Below the pieces are notes generated by a model. That model ran no database searches, was not told where the DNA came from, and worked only from the letters and a program-made list of their open reading frames with translations. Of a DNA stretch of 7,607 nucleotides, positions 1 through 6,863 are shown in pieces. Within the stretch, counting starts at the first letter, position 1, and each line of letters opens with the position of its first letter. The translations under genes and the position numbers were made by a program. Source of the stretch: Paludibacteraceae bacterium (GTDB taxonomy: Bacteria; Bacteroidota; Bacteroidia; Bacteroidales; Paludibacteraceae); assembly GCA_947471245.1 (NCBI GenBank), contig CANIXM010000078.1, positions 1-7,607 on the forward strand, written 5' to 3'.

Positions 1-2380
1 GATTCAAATGCGTACCAACGAATTGCTTTCAGGATCAAAGCAGGATATTGCAATAAAAATCTTTGGCGATGACCTGAATACATTAGCAGAAAAAGCGTCT
101 CAAGTAGAGAAAATCATTCAAAAGGTTCAGGGCGTTGAAGACATAAACGTAGAAAAAGTGACTGGACTGGCTCAGATTCAGGTTGAATATAATCGGGATC
201 GATTGGCACAATACGGTCTTTCGATTGCAGAAGTAAACCGTGTATTACGCACTGCCTTTGCCGGAAGCCAGGCTGGAGTTGTTTTTGATGAGGAGAAACG
301 ATTTGGAATGGTGGTTCGATTGGATAGAGATTATCGTCAAAATCTGGACGATGTAAAAAACCTTTCAGTTGCTTTACCCAATGGTGGACAAATTCCTTTT
401 GAACAAATTGCCAGCGTAGAAATAAAATCAGGTCCTGCACAGGTGTCACGTGAAAATACTAAACGTCGTATAACCATTGGTTTTAATGTCAGGAATCGAG
501 ACGTACAAAGTATTATAGCAGATGTTACAAAACAAATTGATGCAAAAGTGCAACTTCCAACAGGTTATTATGTGAAGTATGGCGGTCAGTTCGAAAATCT
601 TCAAGCTGCCAAAGCCCGTTTGGCTATTGCTGTACCGGTATCATTAATGCTCATATTTGTGTTGTTGTTCTTTACATTTCATTCCGTAAAGCAAGCCTTG
701 TTAATCTATACAGCTGTGCCTATGTCGCTCATTGGTGGTATTTTTGCACTTTGGTTGCGGGGCATGAATTTCTCCATCTCGGCAGGGGTTGGCTTTATCG
801 CTTTGTTTGGTATTGCAGTGCTCAACGGCATTGTGCTCATTGCCGAATTCAATCGGCTCGAAAAAGAAGGAGTATCTGATATCACCGAGCGAGTATTAAA
901 AGGTCTGCATACACGTTTACGACCGGTAATTATTACGGCTGCCGTTGCTTCGTTGGGTTTCTTGCCTATGGCATTATCTACCTCGGCAGGTGCTGAAGTG
1001 CAAAAACCGCTGGCAACAGTTGTTATTGGTGGACTGATAACAGCCACTTTACTGACGCTAATCGTTTTGCCTATCTTTTACATATTCTTTTCAACTTTTT
1101 CATTCAGGTCACTTTTTAAAAGGAAGTCGGTGAAAACCTTGTCTGTTTTGTTGATGCTTGTTGTTTGTTCTTCGGGTTTTAATTCAATAAATGCGCAGCA
1201 AACTAAAAGCATTAATCTGAAACAAGCAATTCAAATGGCGTTGGACAGTAATTTATCCGTGCGTTCGTCAAAATATTCTGTTGATGTTCAAAAGGCCTTA
1301 AAAGGTGCTTCGTGGGATATTCCAAAGACTAGCATTGATGGACAATACGGGCAATTTAACTCCTATAGCAAAGACAATAGTTTCACTGTATCGCAATCCT
1401 TTGCTTTTCCAACGGTTTATATAAATCAAAACAAACTGGCTAAAGCCAATGTCAAAAGCAGCGAATGGCAGTTGAAAACTTCGCAGCTCGAAATTGCCAC
1501 GCAAGTGAAACAAATTTACTGGCAATTGGCTTACCTGTATTCGAAGCAAAAATTATTCGCATATCAGGATAGTTTATACACTGGCTTCCAAAAAGCGGCA
1601 GAACTCAGGGCAAAAACGGGTGAAACAAACCAGCTCGAAATGATTTCAGCTCGTTCGCAAAGCCTCGAAATTAAAAATCAGTTGCAACAGATTAATGCAG
1701 ATCTGGTGATTTATAATCAGAAACTGCAAACTATTTTAAATGTTGGAACAACCCTGTACCCTGCCGATACAGTGTTACACCGTATCGACTATTTACCTGC
1801 TGCCGACAAATCCGTTTTAGCTGCTAATCCTTCTGTTAGCTATATTAATCAACAGGTTGAAGTGGCTCGGTTGGAGAAAAAAGTGGAAAGCAGTCGAATA
1901 TTACCCGATTTGAGTATAGGGTATTTCAGCCAAACCATGCAGGGAACTCAGGAAATAAACGGAGTGCCACGTGTATTTGGTACGGGCAACCGCTTTACCG
2001 GAATTCAGGCGGGCATTGCAGTTCCATTATGGTTTGCACCTTATTCTGCAAAAGCTAAGGCTGCAAAGTTTAAAGAAAAAGTGGCACAAACAAATGCGGA
2101 GTATTATTCAAAATCGCTTTCAGGTAGTTATCGTTCATTAATGCTTGAATTCAGCAAGAACAGCAATAGTGTTGATTATTACGAAAAACAGGCAATTCCA
2201 GAGGCCAATTTAATTATTGAACAGGCTACAAAAAGTTACAAAGCCGGAGCATTGGATTATCTGGACTACATTCTTAGTTTAAGTCGTGCATTAAGTATTA
2301 AGCAAAGCTATCTCGATGCACAGAACGACTATAATCAAACTATTATTTCTATTGACTTTATTACAGGTAAAATATATTAA
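1..2380 (+). CDS. CzcA/CusA-type heavy-metal RND efflux pump fused to a TolC/CzcC-type outer-membrane factor (5'-partial)
   Basis: The reading frame is open at the left edge (codons from position 2), so the N-terminal part of the pump, including TM1-TM7, is missing. Numbering from the Met at position 8: residues 1-205 are the end of the second periplasmic loop of an HME-RND pump (pore and docking subdomains). About 206-360 hold five membrane segments, matching TM8-TM12. The TM10 motif GIAVLNGIVL (268-277) resembles divalent-metal CzcA/CnrA pumps more than the AAEFGVVML of E. coli CusA, which favours Zn/Co/Cd/Ni over Cu(I)/Ag(I); this is inference. A basic KRK and a hydrophobic stretch (376-396) follow, then an outer-membrane-factor domain (about 399-790) with two helical-hairpin/strand repeats, including a CzcC-like segment ending LPDLSIGYF. 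Known family role: proton-driven export of metal through a tripartite complex. No stop or frameshift separates the two halves. The adaptor gene follows 50 nt later. Confidence 0.95.
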   Translation, partial: IQMRTNELLSGSKQDIAIKIFGDDLNTLAEKASQVEKIIQKVQGVEDINVEKVTGLAQIQVEYNRDRLAQYGLSIAEVNRVLRTAFAGSQAGVVFDEEKRFGMVVRLDRDYRQNLDDVKNLSVALPNGGQIPFEQIASVEIKSGPAQVSRENTKRRITIGFNVRNRDVQSIIADVTKQIDAKVQLPTGYYVKYGGQFENLQAAKARLAIAVPVSLMLIFVLLFFTFHSVKQALLIYTAVPMSLIGGIFALWLRGMNFSISAGVGFIALFGIAVLNGIVLIAEFNRLEKEGVSDITERVLKGLHTRLRPVIITAAVASLGFLPMALSTSAGAEVQKPLATVVIGGLITATLLTLIVLPIFYIFFSTFSFRSLFKRKSVKTLSVLLMLVVCSSGFNSINAQQTKSINLKQAIQMALDSNLSVRSSKYSVDVQKALKGASWDIPKTSIDGQYGQFNSYSKDNSFTVSQSFAFPTVYINQNKLAKANVKSSEWQLKTSQLEIATQVKQIYWQLAYLYSKQKLFAYQDSLYTGFQKAAELRAKTGETNQLEMISARSQSLEIKNQLQQINADLVIYNQKLQTILNVGTTLYPADTVLHRIDYLPAADKSVLAANPSVSYINQQVEVARLEKKVESSRILPDLSIGYFSQTMQGTQEINGVPRVFGTGNRFTGIQAGIAVPLWFAPYSAKAKAAKFKEKVAQTNAEYYSKSLSGSYRSLMLEFSKNSNSVDYYEKQAIPEANLIIEQATKSYKAGALDYLDYILSLSRALSIKQSYLDAQNDYNQTIISIDFITGKIY
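1118..1198 (+). other. Joint of the RND-OMF fusion: embedded signal peptide with possible internal GTG start
   Basis: After the last RND membrane helix comes a complete signal-peptide layout: basic KRK and K376, a hydrophobic core (LSVLLMLVV), and a polar end SINA before QQ, with Ala396 at -1 and Ile394 at -3 as a plausible signal peptidase I site. The purine run AAAGGAAG (1118-1125) sits 4 nt before an in-frame GTG (1130). Starting there would give a 416-residue protein, a normal length for a free-standing CzcC/TolC-family protein with its own signal peptide. The purine run also encodes the basic KRK patch, so it may be there for coding reasons, and Bacteroidota rely little on Shine-Dalgarno pairing. 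The joint is seen directly; cleavage and internal initiation are inference. Confidence 0.5.
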
Positions 2381-2430
2381 TTCCACCTTATCGACCCTCA
2401 TTTGGGCTAGAGGTGTTAAAACAAAACATT

Positions 2431-3615
2431 ATGACAAAATATAAATTTATATTGCCAATCATTATTATAGCTTTTTTCTTTGCGTTGACTTCTTGCAACG
2501 GAGGTAAAAAACAGAACGTTGAAACCAAAGAAACGGAAGTTATTCCCGAAAATATTGTAGAATTACGCGAAGATCAGATAAAACTGGCCAATATAGAAAT
2601 GGGCGTAATTGAATTACGTTCAATGAGTGGAACATTAAAAGTAAACGGTACAGTCTCAGTTGCACCACAAAATCTGGCAACCGTTAGTATGCCAATGGGT
2701 GGGTTTGTAAAAAGTACAAACCTTATGCCTGGCAATGCTGTTCGGAAAGGGCAAACACTCGCCATTATCGAAAATCAGGAGTTTATCGACATTCAGCAAA
2801 ATTATTTGGAAGCAAAAAACAGATGTGAACTTGCCAAAACTGAATACGACCGTCAAAAAGAACTTTTCAAAAGCGATGTATCTTCTCAGAAAAACATGCA
2901 GCAAGTTACTTCCAATTACAATAGCCTCAAAGTTCAGGTAAAAGCCTTGGAACAAAAGTTGTCGCTTGTTGGAATTAATCCGTTCAAACTGAACGAAGAT
3001 AATATCAGTCGGTCAGTGGCATTGGTTTCGCCTATAACGGGGTATGTCAAGGCTGTAAATGTGAGTATTGGCAAATCTGTTTCGGCTTCCGATGTATTGT
3101 TCGAAATTGTAAACAGCGACAAACTATTTCTTGAACTCACATTATTTGAAAAAGATGCTGATAAAGTATCCAACGGTGAGAAAATTCGCTTCTATATCAA
3201 CAATGAAACTGAACAGCATGAAGCAGTAGTCTATCAAACTGGAAAGTCTATAAATAATGATAAGACTTACAAAGTATATGCGAATGTTGTAGGTCATTGT
3301 AAAAACATGCTACCGGGTATGTATGTTAATGCTCATATTCAAGCTAAGAGTGGTCAGGTATCCTCTGTACCTTCTGCGTCCATTGTCAGTTTCGACGACA
3401 AAGACTATATTTTTGTATTTGAAAAGAACAAGGTAGAGAGCGGAAAACCTTTTACAGAATACCGGATGATTCAAATACAGAAAGGCGTTTCAGATGACGG
3501 ATTTACAGAAATCGTTTTGCCTGAAGGCTTCAACTTTAAAGAAGCAAAAGTCGTTATTAAAGGGGCATACAATTTGCTTTCGGCAAAGAAAAATGCAGGA
3601 GAAATGAGCTGTTAA
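2431..3615 (+). CDS. Periplasmic adaptor (membrane fusion) lipoprotein of the heavy-metal RND pump, CzcB/CusB-like
   Basis: This is the membrane-fusion subunit that would link the RND pump to its outer-membrane channel. I start it at ATG 2431, which gives a textbook lipoprotein signal: a short basic n-region, a hydrophobic core, and lipobox LTSC with Cys22 as the lipidated residue. An in-frame GTG at 2413 would only add six residues before it. Mature-protein layout (394 residues in total): a first half of the biotinyl-lipoyl-like domain (about 84-118, with MPMGGFVKS and GNAVRKGQTL), an alpha-helical hairpin (about 119-185), the second lipoyl half (about 196-230, SPITGYVKAVN), a beta-barrel (about 230-305, ending MLPGMYVNAHI), and a membrane-proximal domain to the end. 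No His-rich tail or metal-binding cluster is seen, and the C-terminus is a plain EMSC. It lies 50 nt after the pump gene and 27 nt before the PII gene, so the three are probably co-transcribed. Confidence 0.93.
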   Translation: MTKYKFILPIIIIAFFFALTSCNGGKKQNVETKETEVIPENIVELREDQIKLANIEMGVIELRSMSGTLKVNGTVSVAPQNLATVSMPMGGFVKSTNLMPGNAVRKGQTLAIIENQEFIDIQQNYLEAKNRCELAKTEYDRQKELFKSDVSSQKNMQQVTSNYNSLKVQVKALEQKLSLVGINPFKLNEDNISRSVALVSPITGYVKAVNVSIGKSVSASDVLFEIVNSDKLFLELTLFEKDADKVSNGEKIRFYINNETEQHEAVVYQTGKSINNDKTYKVYANVVGHCKNMLPGMYVNAHIQAKSGQVSSVPSASIVSFDDKDYIFVFEKNKVESGKPFTEYRMIQIQKGVSDDGFTEIVLPEGFNFKEAKVVIKGAYNLLSAKKNAGEMSC

Positions 3616-3642
3616 TTAATTGAAAATAAAACGATTAAAATT

Positions 3643-3972
3643 ATGAAAGAAATAAAAGCATTTGTAAAGCCATTTAAAGTAAATGATATTTTGAATCAAT
3701 TACTACAGGCGGGCTATCCCAACACAACAGTTTCTTTAGCTGAAGGAACAGGGAAATTTAAAAGTGAGGACTCTACACTTTCAACCCATTTTTCTATAAC
3801 AGATAGCAAAGTAGCCAAAATTGAAATTGTGTGCAATGATAAAGATGTCGATGAGATTGTAAATATTATCTCCCTAAAAGGACGAACCGGCAACCCCGGT
3901 GATGGACTTATTTATGTTTCAGATATACAAAAGGTCATTCGCGTAAGAACAGGACTGGAAACTGAAGATTAA
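3643..3972 (+). CDS. Divergent PII-family signalling protein of a metal-efflux operon (PII-NG-like)
   Basis: The 109-residue protein has the whole PII frame: an N-terminal KEIKAFVKPFKVNDI strand-helix, a T-loop region (about 37-55), KIEIV (59-63), a B-loop-like RTGNPGDG (81-88), and the C-terminal VIRVRTG (98-104), which keeps the paired arginines R100 and R102. It departs from GlnB/GlnK at key sites. The T-loop has no YRGAEY and no Tyr51. The Gln39 position reads Phe39. The B-loop lysines are replaced (KIGDGK becomes NPGDGL). Uridylylation and the standard 2-oxoglutarate site are therefore unlikely, although the remaining B- and C-loop residues leave nucleotide binding possible. PII proteins are trimers that switch partners on binding small molecules. 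A distinct group next to heavy-metal efflux genes has been described as PII-NG, from memory. Position at the end of the RND operon, with no glnA or amtB nearby, supports a dedicated role in metal efflux. The actual ligand and partner are unknown. Confidence 0.88.
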   Translation: MKEIKAFVKPFKVNDILNQLLQAGYPNTTVSLAEGTGKFKSEDSTLSTHFSITDSKVAKIEIVCNDKDVDEIVNIISLKGRTGNPGDGLIYVSDIQKVIRVRTGLETED

Positions 3973-3989
3973 AAAGTTAATTCAAAGAA

Positions 3990-4017
3990 AAGACAGCTCA
4001 TTTAATTGAGCTGTCTT
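3990..4017 (+). terminator. Perfect 11-bp inverted repeat, likely transcription terminator after the PII gene
   Basis: The arms AAGACAGCTCA (3990-4000) and TGAGCTGTCTT (4007-4017) pair perfectly around a 6-nt TTTAAT loop, 17 nt after the PII stop codon. On the + strand the stem is followed only by CTA and then A-rich sequence, not a clear U-tract. The better T-rich run (TTTCTTTG) lies on the opposite strand. It therefore probably ends the first unit, but could act as an RNA-end stabiliser or as a terminator for transcription from the right. Confidence 0.7.
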
Positions 4018-4054
4018 CTAAAAACTAGTCAGAAATACACGCAAGGACAAACTT

Positions 4055-4069
4055 TGCAACTTAGTTACA
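4055..4069. promoter_or_regulatory. Imperfect 7-1-7 dyad, candidate metal-regulator operator
   Basis: The sequence TGCAACT-T-AGTTACA is a dyad centred on 4062, with six of seven positions pairing (the C4057/A4067 pair fails). It lies 13 nt upstream of the -7-like element and about 78 nt upstream of the ATPase start codon. The 7-1-7 geometry matches the architecture of Fur-superfamily operators (Fur, Zur, PerR), although the base sequence differs from the E. coli boxes. The dyad is seen directly; its use as an operator, and by which regulator, is inference. A short imperfect dyad can occur by chance in AT-rich sequence. Confidence 0.35.
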
Positions 4070-4090
4070 CTCTCTTTTTCAGTATTTTTG
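4061..4090 (+). promoter_or_regulatory. Candidate Bacteroidota-type promoter for the P-type ATPase unit
   Basis: TATTTTTG at 4083-4090 matches the Bacteroidota -7 consensus TAnnTTTG exactly. The best-spaced upstream partner is TTAG at 4061-4064 (18 nt gap), a one-mismatch form of the -33 TTTG. A perfect TTTG at 4053-4056 is too far away (26 nt). Transcription would start near 4095-4098, leaving a leader of about 50 nt that is AT-rich and shows no riboswitch-like structure. The -33 half overlaps the 7-1-7 dyad, so a protein bound there would block the polymerase. Confidence 0.5.
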
Positions 4091-4146
4091 TGCAGTCAAA
4101 ACCTATTTATGGTTTATTCTAATCTAAAACTAAATACAAATTAGAC

Positions 4147-6234
4147 ATGAAAAAATATAAACTAAACAATTTAGATTGTGCGTCTTGTGCAACTAAGATT
4201 GAAAACAGTCTGTCAAAACTGGAGGAAGTAAAATTCGTATCGGTGAGTTTTGCAAACGCTACCATGACTATCGATACAGATAATATCGAAAAGGTCAAAT
4301 CCAGTATTAAAGCAATTGAACCGGAAGTTGAAGTTCAAGATATTGAGAAAGAGAAAACCTTGGTTTCTGTTAATGAACTTGCAGAAAACAAAGGAACAAT
4401 AATTAAGACCGCCTCCGCCTTAGTCTTACTGGTTATCGGGATAATATTTGAAGAAAAACTACACAATACCCCGTTTCAACTCGGTGAATATGCTGTATAT
4501 GTCACCGCCTACCTTATTGTGGGTTGGAAAGTGATAGCTTCAGCTGTAAAAAATATCATTAGAGGACAATTCTTTGATGAACAGTTTTTAATGGCCATAG
4601 CAACACTGGGAGCTTTTGCTATTCATCAAATGCCCGAAGCAGTGGCAGTAATGTTGTTTTATGTGACCGGTGAATTGTTTCAGGACATTGCAGTGGGTCG
4701 TTCTCGCAAATCTATCAAATCGCTGTTAGAAATTAAGCCCGATTACGCCAACCTGAAATCTGGCGTGGAAGTAGTCCGGGTTTCTCCCGAAGATGTGAAA
4801 ATTGGTGACATTATCGTTATTAAACCTGGTGAGAAAGTTCCACTCGACGGAACGATACTCGATGGAACTTCGTTCGTTGACACCGCTGCACTAACTGGTG
4901 AAAGTGTACCAAGAAAAGTAAACGTAAAAGATGAAGTTATGGCAGGGATGATTAATCAATCCGGTTTACTGACTGTAAAAGTCAATAAATTATTTGGTGA
5001 ATCGTCTGTCTCAAAAATTCTTGAGCTAGTAGAAAATGCCACTTCACAAAAAGCTGAAACGGAGAAGTTCATTACAACTTTTGCACGGTATTATACGCCC
5101 ATAGTTGTCATTGGTGCTTTATTGCTCGCCGTTTTGCCTCCACTGTTATTTGCCGGACAAACCTTCAGCGATTGGATTTATCGAGCATTGGTAGTGTTGG
5201 TTGTCTCCTGTCCATGCGCTTTGGTTATTAGCATTCCACTGGGCTACTTTGGTGGTATCGGCATGGCTTCAAGAAAGGGTATTCTGGTCAAAGGTTCCAA
5301 CTTTCTTGATGCACTCACACAGGTAAAAACCGTAGTTTTCGATAAAACAGGAACACTTACAAAAGGAGAATTTAAAGTTTCGGAGGTGGTTACTTCCAAC
5401 GGCTTTTCCAAAGACGAAATTTTAGAATATGCCGCTTATGCTGAAGCCAATTCAAATCATCCGGTAGCACAGTCAATTACTGTTGCATATCAAGGTAAAA
5501 TTGATATTGCAAGAATTACAAAAACTGAAGAAATTTCGGGACATGGTATTAAAGCAATCGTTGACGGTAAAACAATACTTGCCGGCAATGATAAAATGTT
5601 GCACAAAGAAAACGTTGCGCATTCGGTTTGTCAGGTTGACGGAACAGTAGTGCATGTAGCAATTGATCACGTTTATGCGGGTTATATTATTATTTCCGAT
5701 AGCTTGAAAGACGATGCTATTCAAGCTATCGAAAGTCTTAAAGCAAAGAATATTCAAACGGTCATGCTCACCGGCGACAACCAATTTGCTGCAGCAGCTT
5801 TTGCAAAGAAATTGAATATAGACAAATACTTCTACGAACTACTCCCCGAAGATAAAGTAAAACACATTGAACAGTTAATCAAAGAAAATAAAGGGGGCAA
5901 AGTAGCATTTGTTGGCGATGGAATAAACGACGCTCCGGTAATTGCCCGCGCGGATATAGGAATAGCCATGGGCGCACTTGGCTCCGATGCCGCAATTGAA
6001 ACTGCCGATGTGGTACTGATGACAGACTCACCGTCAAAAGTTGCCCTATCCATTGATGTTGCAAAAACAACCAGAAACATTGTTTGGCAAAATATTTACT
6101 TTGCTATGGGTGTAAAACTCGTTTTCATTGTTCTGGGTGTATTCGGTGTTGCAACCATGTGGGAAGCTGTGTTTGGTGATATGGGAGTTGCTTTAATTGC
6201 TGTTTTTAATGCTATTAGAATACTGAAAAAATGA
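4147..6234 (+). CDS. P1B-2-type heavy-metal translocating P-type ATPase (Zn2+/Cd2+/Pb2+ exporter, ZntA/CadA-like)
   Basis: The 695-residue protein is complete. One N-terminal HMA domain (about 1-66) carries DCASC (10-14). The Asp directly before the CxxC is as in ZntA and favours Zn/Cd/Pb over Cu. TM1-TM4 lie at about 84-180, the actuator domain has TGES (250-253), and TM6 carries the metal-binding CPC (355-357). The phosphorylation motif DKTGTLT has Asp399, followed by the nucleotide-domain HP (438-439), TGD (542-544) and the hinge GDGINDAP (590-597). TM7 has Lys657 (GVK) and TM8 has Asp678 in DMG, equivalent to the Lys/Asp pair of the Zn-type subgroup. All catalytic residues are intact. The reaction is ATP-driven export of divalent soft metals from cytosol to periplasm. 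It is the first gene of the second unit, preceded by a promoter and candidate operator, and its stop overlaps the next start by 4 bases. Zn versus Cd versus Pb preference cannot be told from sequence. Confidence 0.97.
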   Translation: MKKYKLNNLDCASCATKIENSLSKLEEVKFVSVSFANATMTIDTDNIEKVKSSIKAIEPEVEVQDIEKEKTLVSVNELAENKGTIIKTASALVLLVIGIIFEEKLHNTPFQLGEYAVYVTAYLIVGWKVIASAVKNIIRGQFFDEQFLMAIATLGAFAIHQMPEAVAVMLFYVTGELFQDIAVGRSRKSIKSLLEIKPDYANLKSGVEVVRVSPEDVKIGDIIVIKPGEKVPLDGTILDGTSFVDTAALTGESVPRKVNVKDEVMAGMINQSGLLTVKVNKLFGESSVSKILELVENATSQKAETEKFITTFARYYTPIVVIGALLLAVLPPLLFAGQTFSDWIYRALVVLVVSCPCALVISIPLGYFGGIGMASRKGILVKGSNFLDALTQVKTVVFDKTGTLTKGEFKVSEVVTSNGFSKDEILEYAAYAEANSNHPVAQSITVAYQGKIDIARITKTEEISGHGIKAIVDGKTILAGNDKMLHKENVAHSVCQVDGTVVHVAIDHVYAGYIIISDSLKDDAIQAIESLKAKNIQTVMLTGDNQFAAAAFAKKLNIDKYFYELLPEDKVKHIEQLIKENKGGKVAFVGDGINDAPVIARADIGIAMGALGSDAAIETADVVLMTDSPSKVALSIDVAKTTRNIVWQNIYFAMGVKLVFIVLGVFGVATMWEAVFGDMGVALIAVFNAIRILKK

Positions 6235-6845
6235 AAAAGATATTATTTATAACATGCATACTAATTTCTATGAATATGTATGCTCAAAAAACGAGAGAAA
6301 TCAAGAACAACGAAATAAAAGTTCTTTTTCTTAGTTCACTTGATTTCAAACAAGCGAAAGCTACCCAAATTACAGATTTTTTGCACAAAGGGGATAAAAT
6401 AAAACTTAACCAGTTTTTTATTTCCCCGGATATTACGGTTGTTGAACAAAACACAAAAAAGAGTTTCCCAAAAGACAGTATTTTTGCAATTCAACTAACT
6501 AATGGACAGAATTATCGCTTTATCAATCGGAAGCCATATCTTATTGCTGATACTTCTTTTCTTTATATCTATACAAGAAATGACGTTAAAACTGAATATA
6601 AGCAATCAGGTCCACGCACTATCCATAAGGAGATTCCCGTAACCGTCTATTGTTTTAGCTTTGGAGACCATAAAAAAGTGTATTCACTTACCTTGGTAAA
6701 TCTTCGAAAATATATTCTTATCGATCCTGTAGTTCACACAGCTGTGTGCAATAAATTTACCAATGATGAAATGCTGTCTGAAATTAACAATAGCACTGGG
6801 CATTTCATTTTAAACGAAATAATACGCTCTAAACTCAATCAATAA
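6231..6845 (+). CDS. Secreted protein of unknown function, translationally coupled to the P-type ATPase
   Basis: I do not recognise this 204-residue protein. It begins with a clear Sec signal peptide: MKK, a hydrophobic core (about 4-15), then MYAQ (16-19), the usual Bacteroidota form with cleavage near residue 18 or 19. Cys9 lies inside the core and does not form a lipobox, so a soluble periplasmic protein is the best guess. The mature part is polar and Lys-rich, with alternating hydrophobic residues suggesting beta-strands (for example 65-72, 84-98 and 108-115). It has a second half with VYSLTLVNLRKYILIDPV (150-167) and two isolated Cys (141, 173). No CxxC, His cluster or Met-rich metal motif is seen. 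The ATG overlaps the ATPase stop (ATGA), so the two are probably translated together. A periplasmic partner that accepts or senses exported metal is possible but rests on position alone. The reading frame is well supported; the function is not. Confidence 0.85.
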   Translation: MKKILFITCILISMNMYAQKTREIKNNEIKVLFLSSLDFKQAKATQITDFLHKGDKIKLNQFFISPDITVVEQNTKKSFPKDSIFAIQLTNGQNYRFINRKPYLIADTSFLYIYTRNDVKTEYKQSGPRTIHKEIPVTVYCFSFGDHKKVYSLTLVNLRKYILIDPVVHTAVCNKFTNDEMLSEINNSTGHFILNEIIRSKLNQ

Positions 6846-6863
6846 CAATTTAATACTATCGCT

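Noticed and set aside
706..1047. Minus-strand open frame of about 113 codons inside the RND pump gene
   Set aside because: It lies wholly over membrane-segment codons of a well-conserved gene, shows no family motifs, and has no promoter; a shadow frame. The same applies to the other minus-strand frames at 114-449, 1298-1549, 2656-2955, 5473-5784 and 5832-6080.
1..2380. Fusion explained by a frameshift or sequencing error joining two genes
   Set aside because: The frame is continuous with no stop or out-of-frame switch, both halves read through the joint with sensible codons, and such RND-OMF fusions are known in Bacteroidota.
2396..2413. CCTC/GAGG inverted repeat between the pump and adaptor genes
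   Set aside because: Only 4 bp of stem with a 10-nt loop and no T-run; too weak to call a terminator inside a likely operon.
2413..2430. In-frame GTG start six codons before the adaptor ATG
   Set aside because: It would put extra residues before an already complete lipoprotein signal, and the ATG at 2431 has the expected A-rich leader.
4053..4056. Perfect TTTG as the -33 element of the ATPase promoter
   Set aside because: The gap to TATTTTTG is 26 nt, longer than usual for this promoter class; the one-mismatch TTAG at 18 nt fits better.
4118..4145. TCTAAT / ATTAGA inverted repeat just before the ATPase start codon
   Set aside because: Six mostly A-T pairs around a 16-nt loop in AT-rich sequence; unstable and expected by chance.
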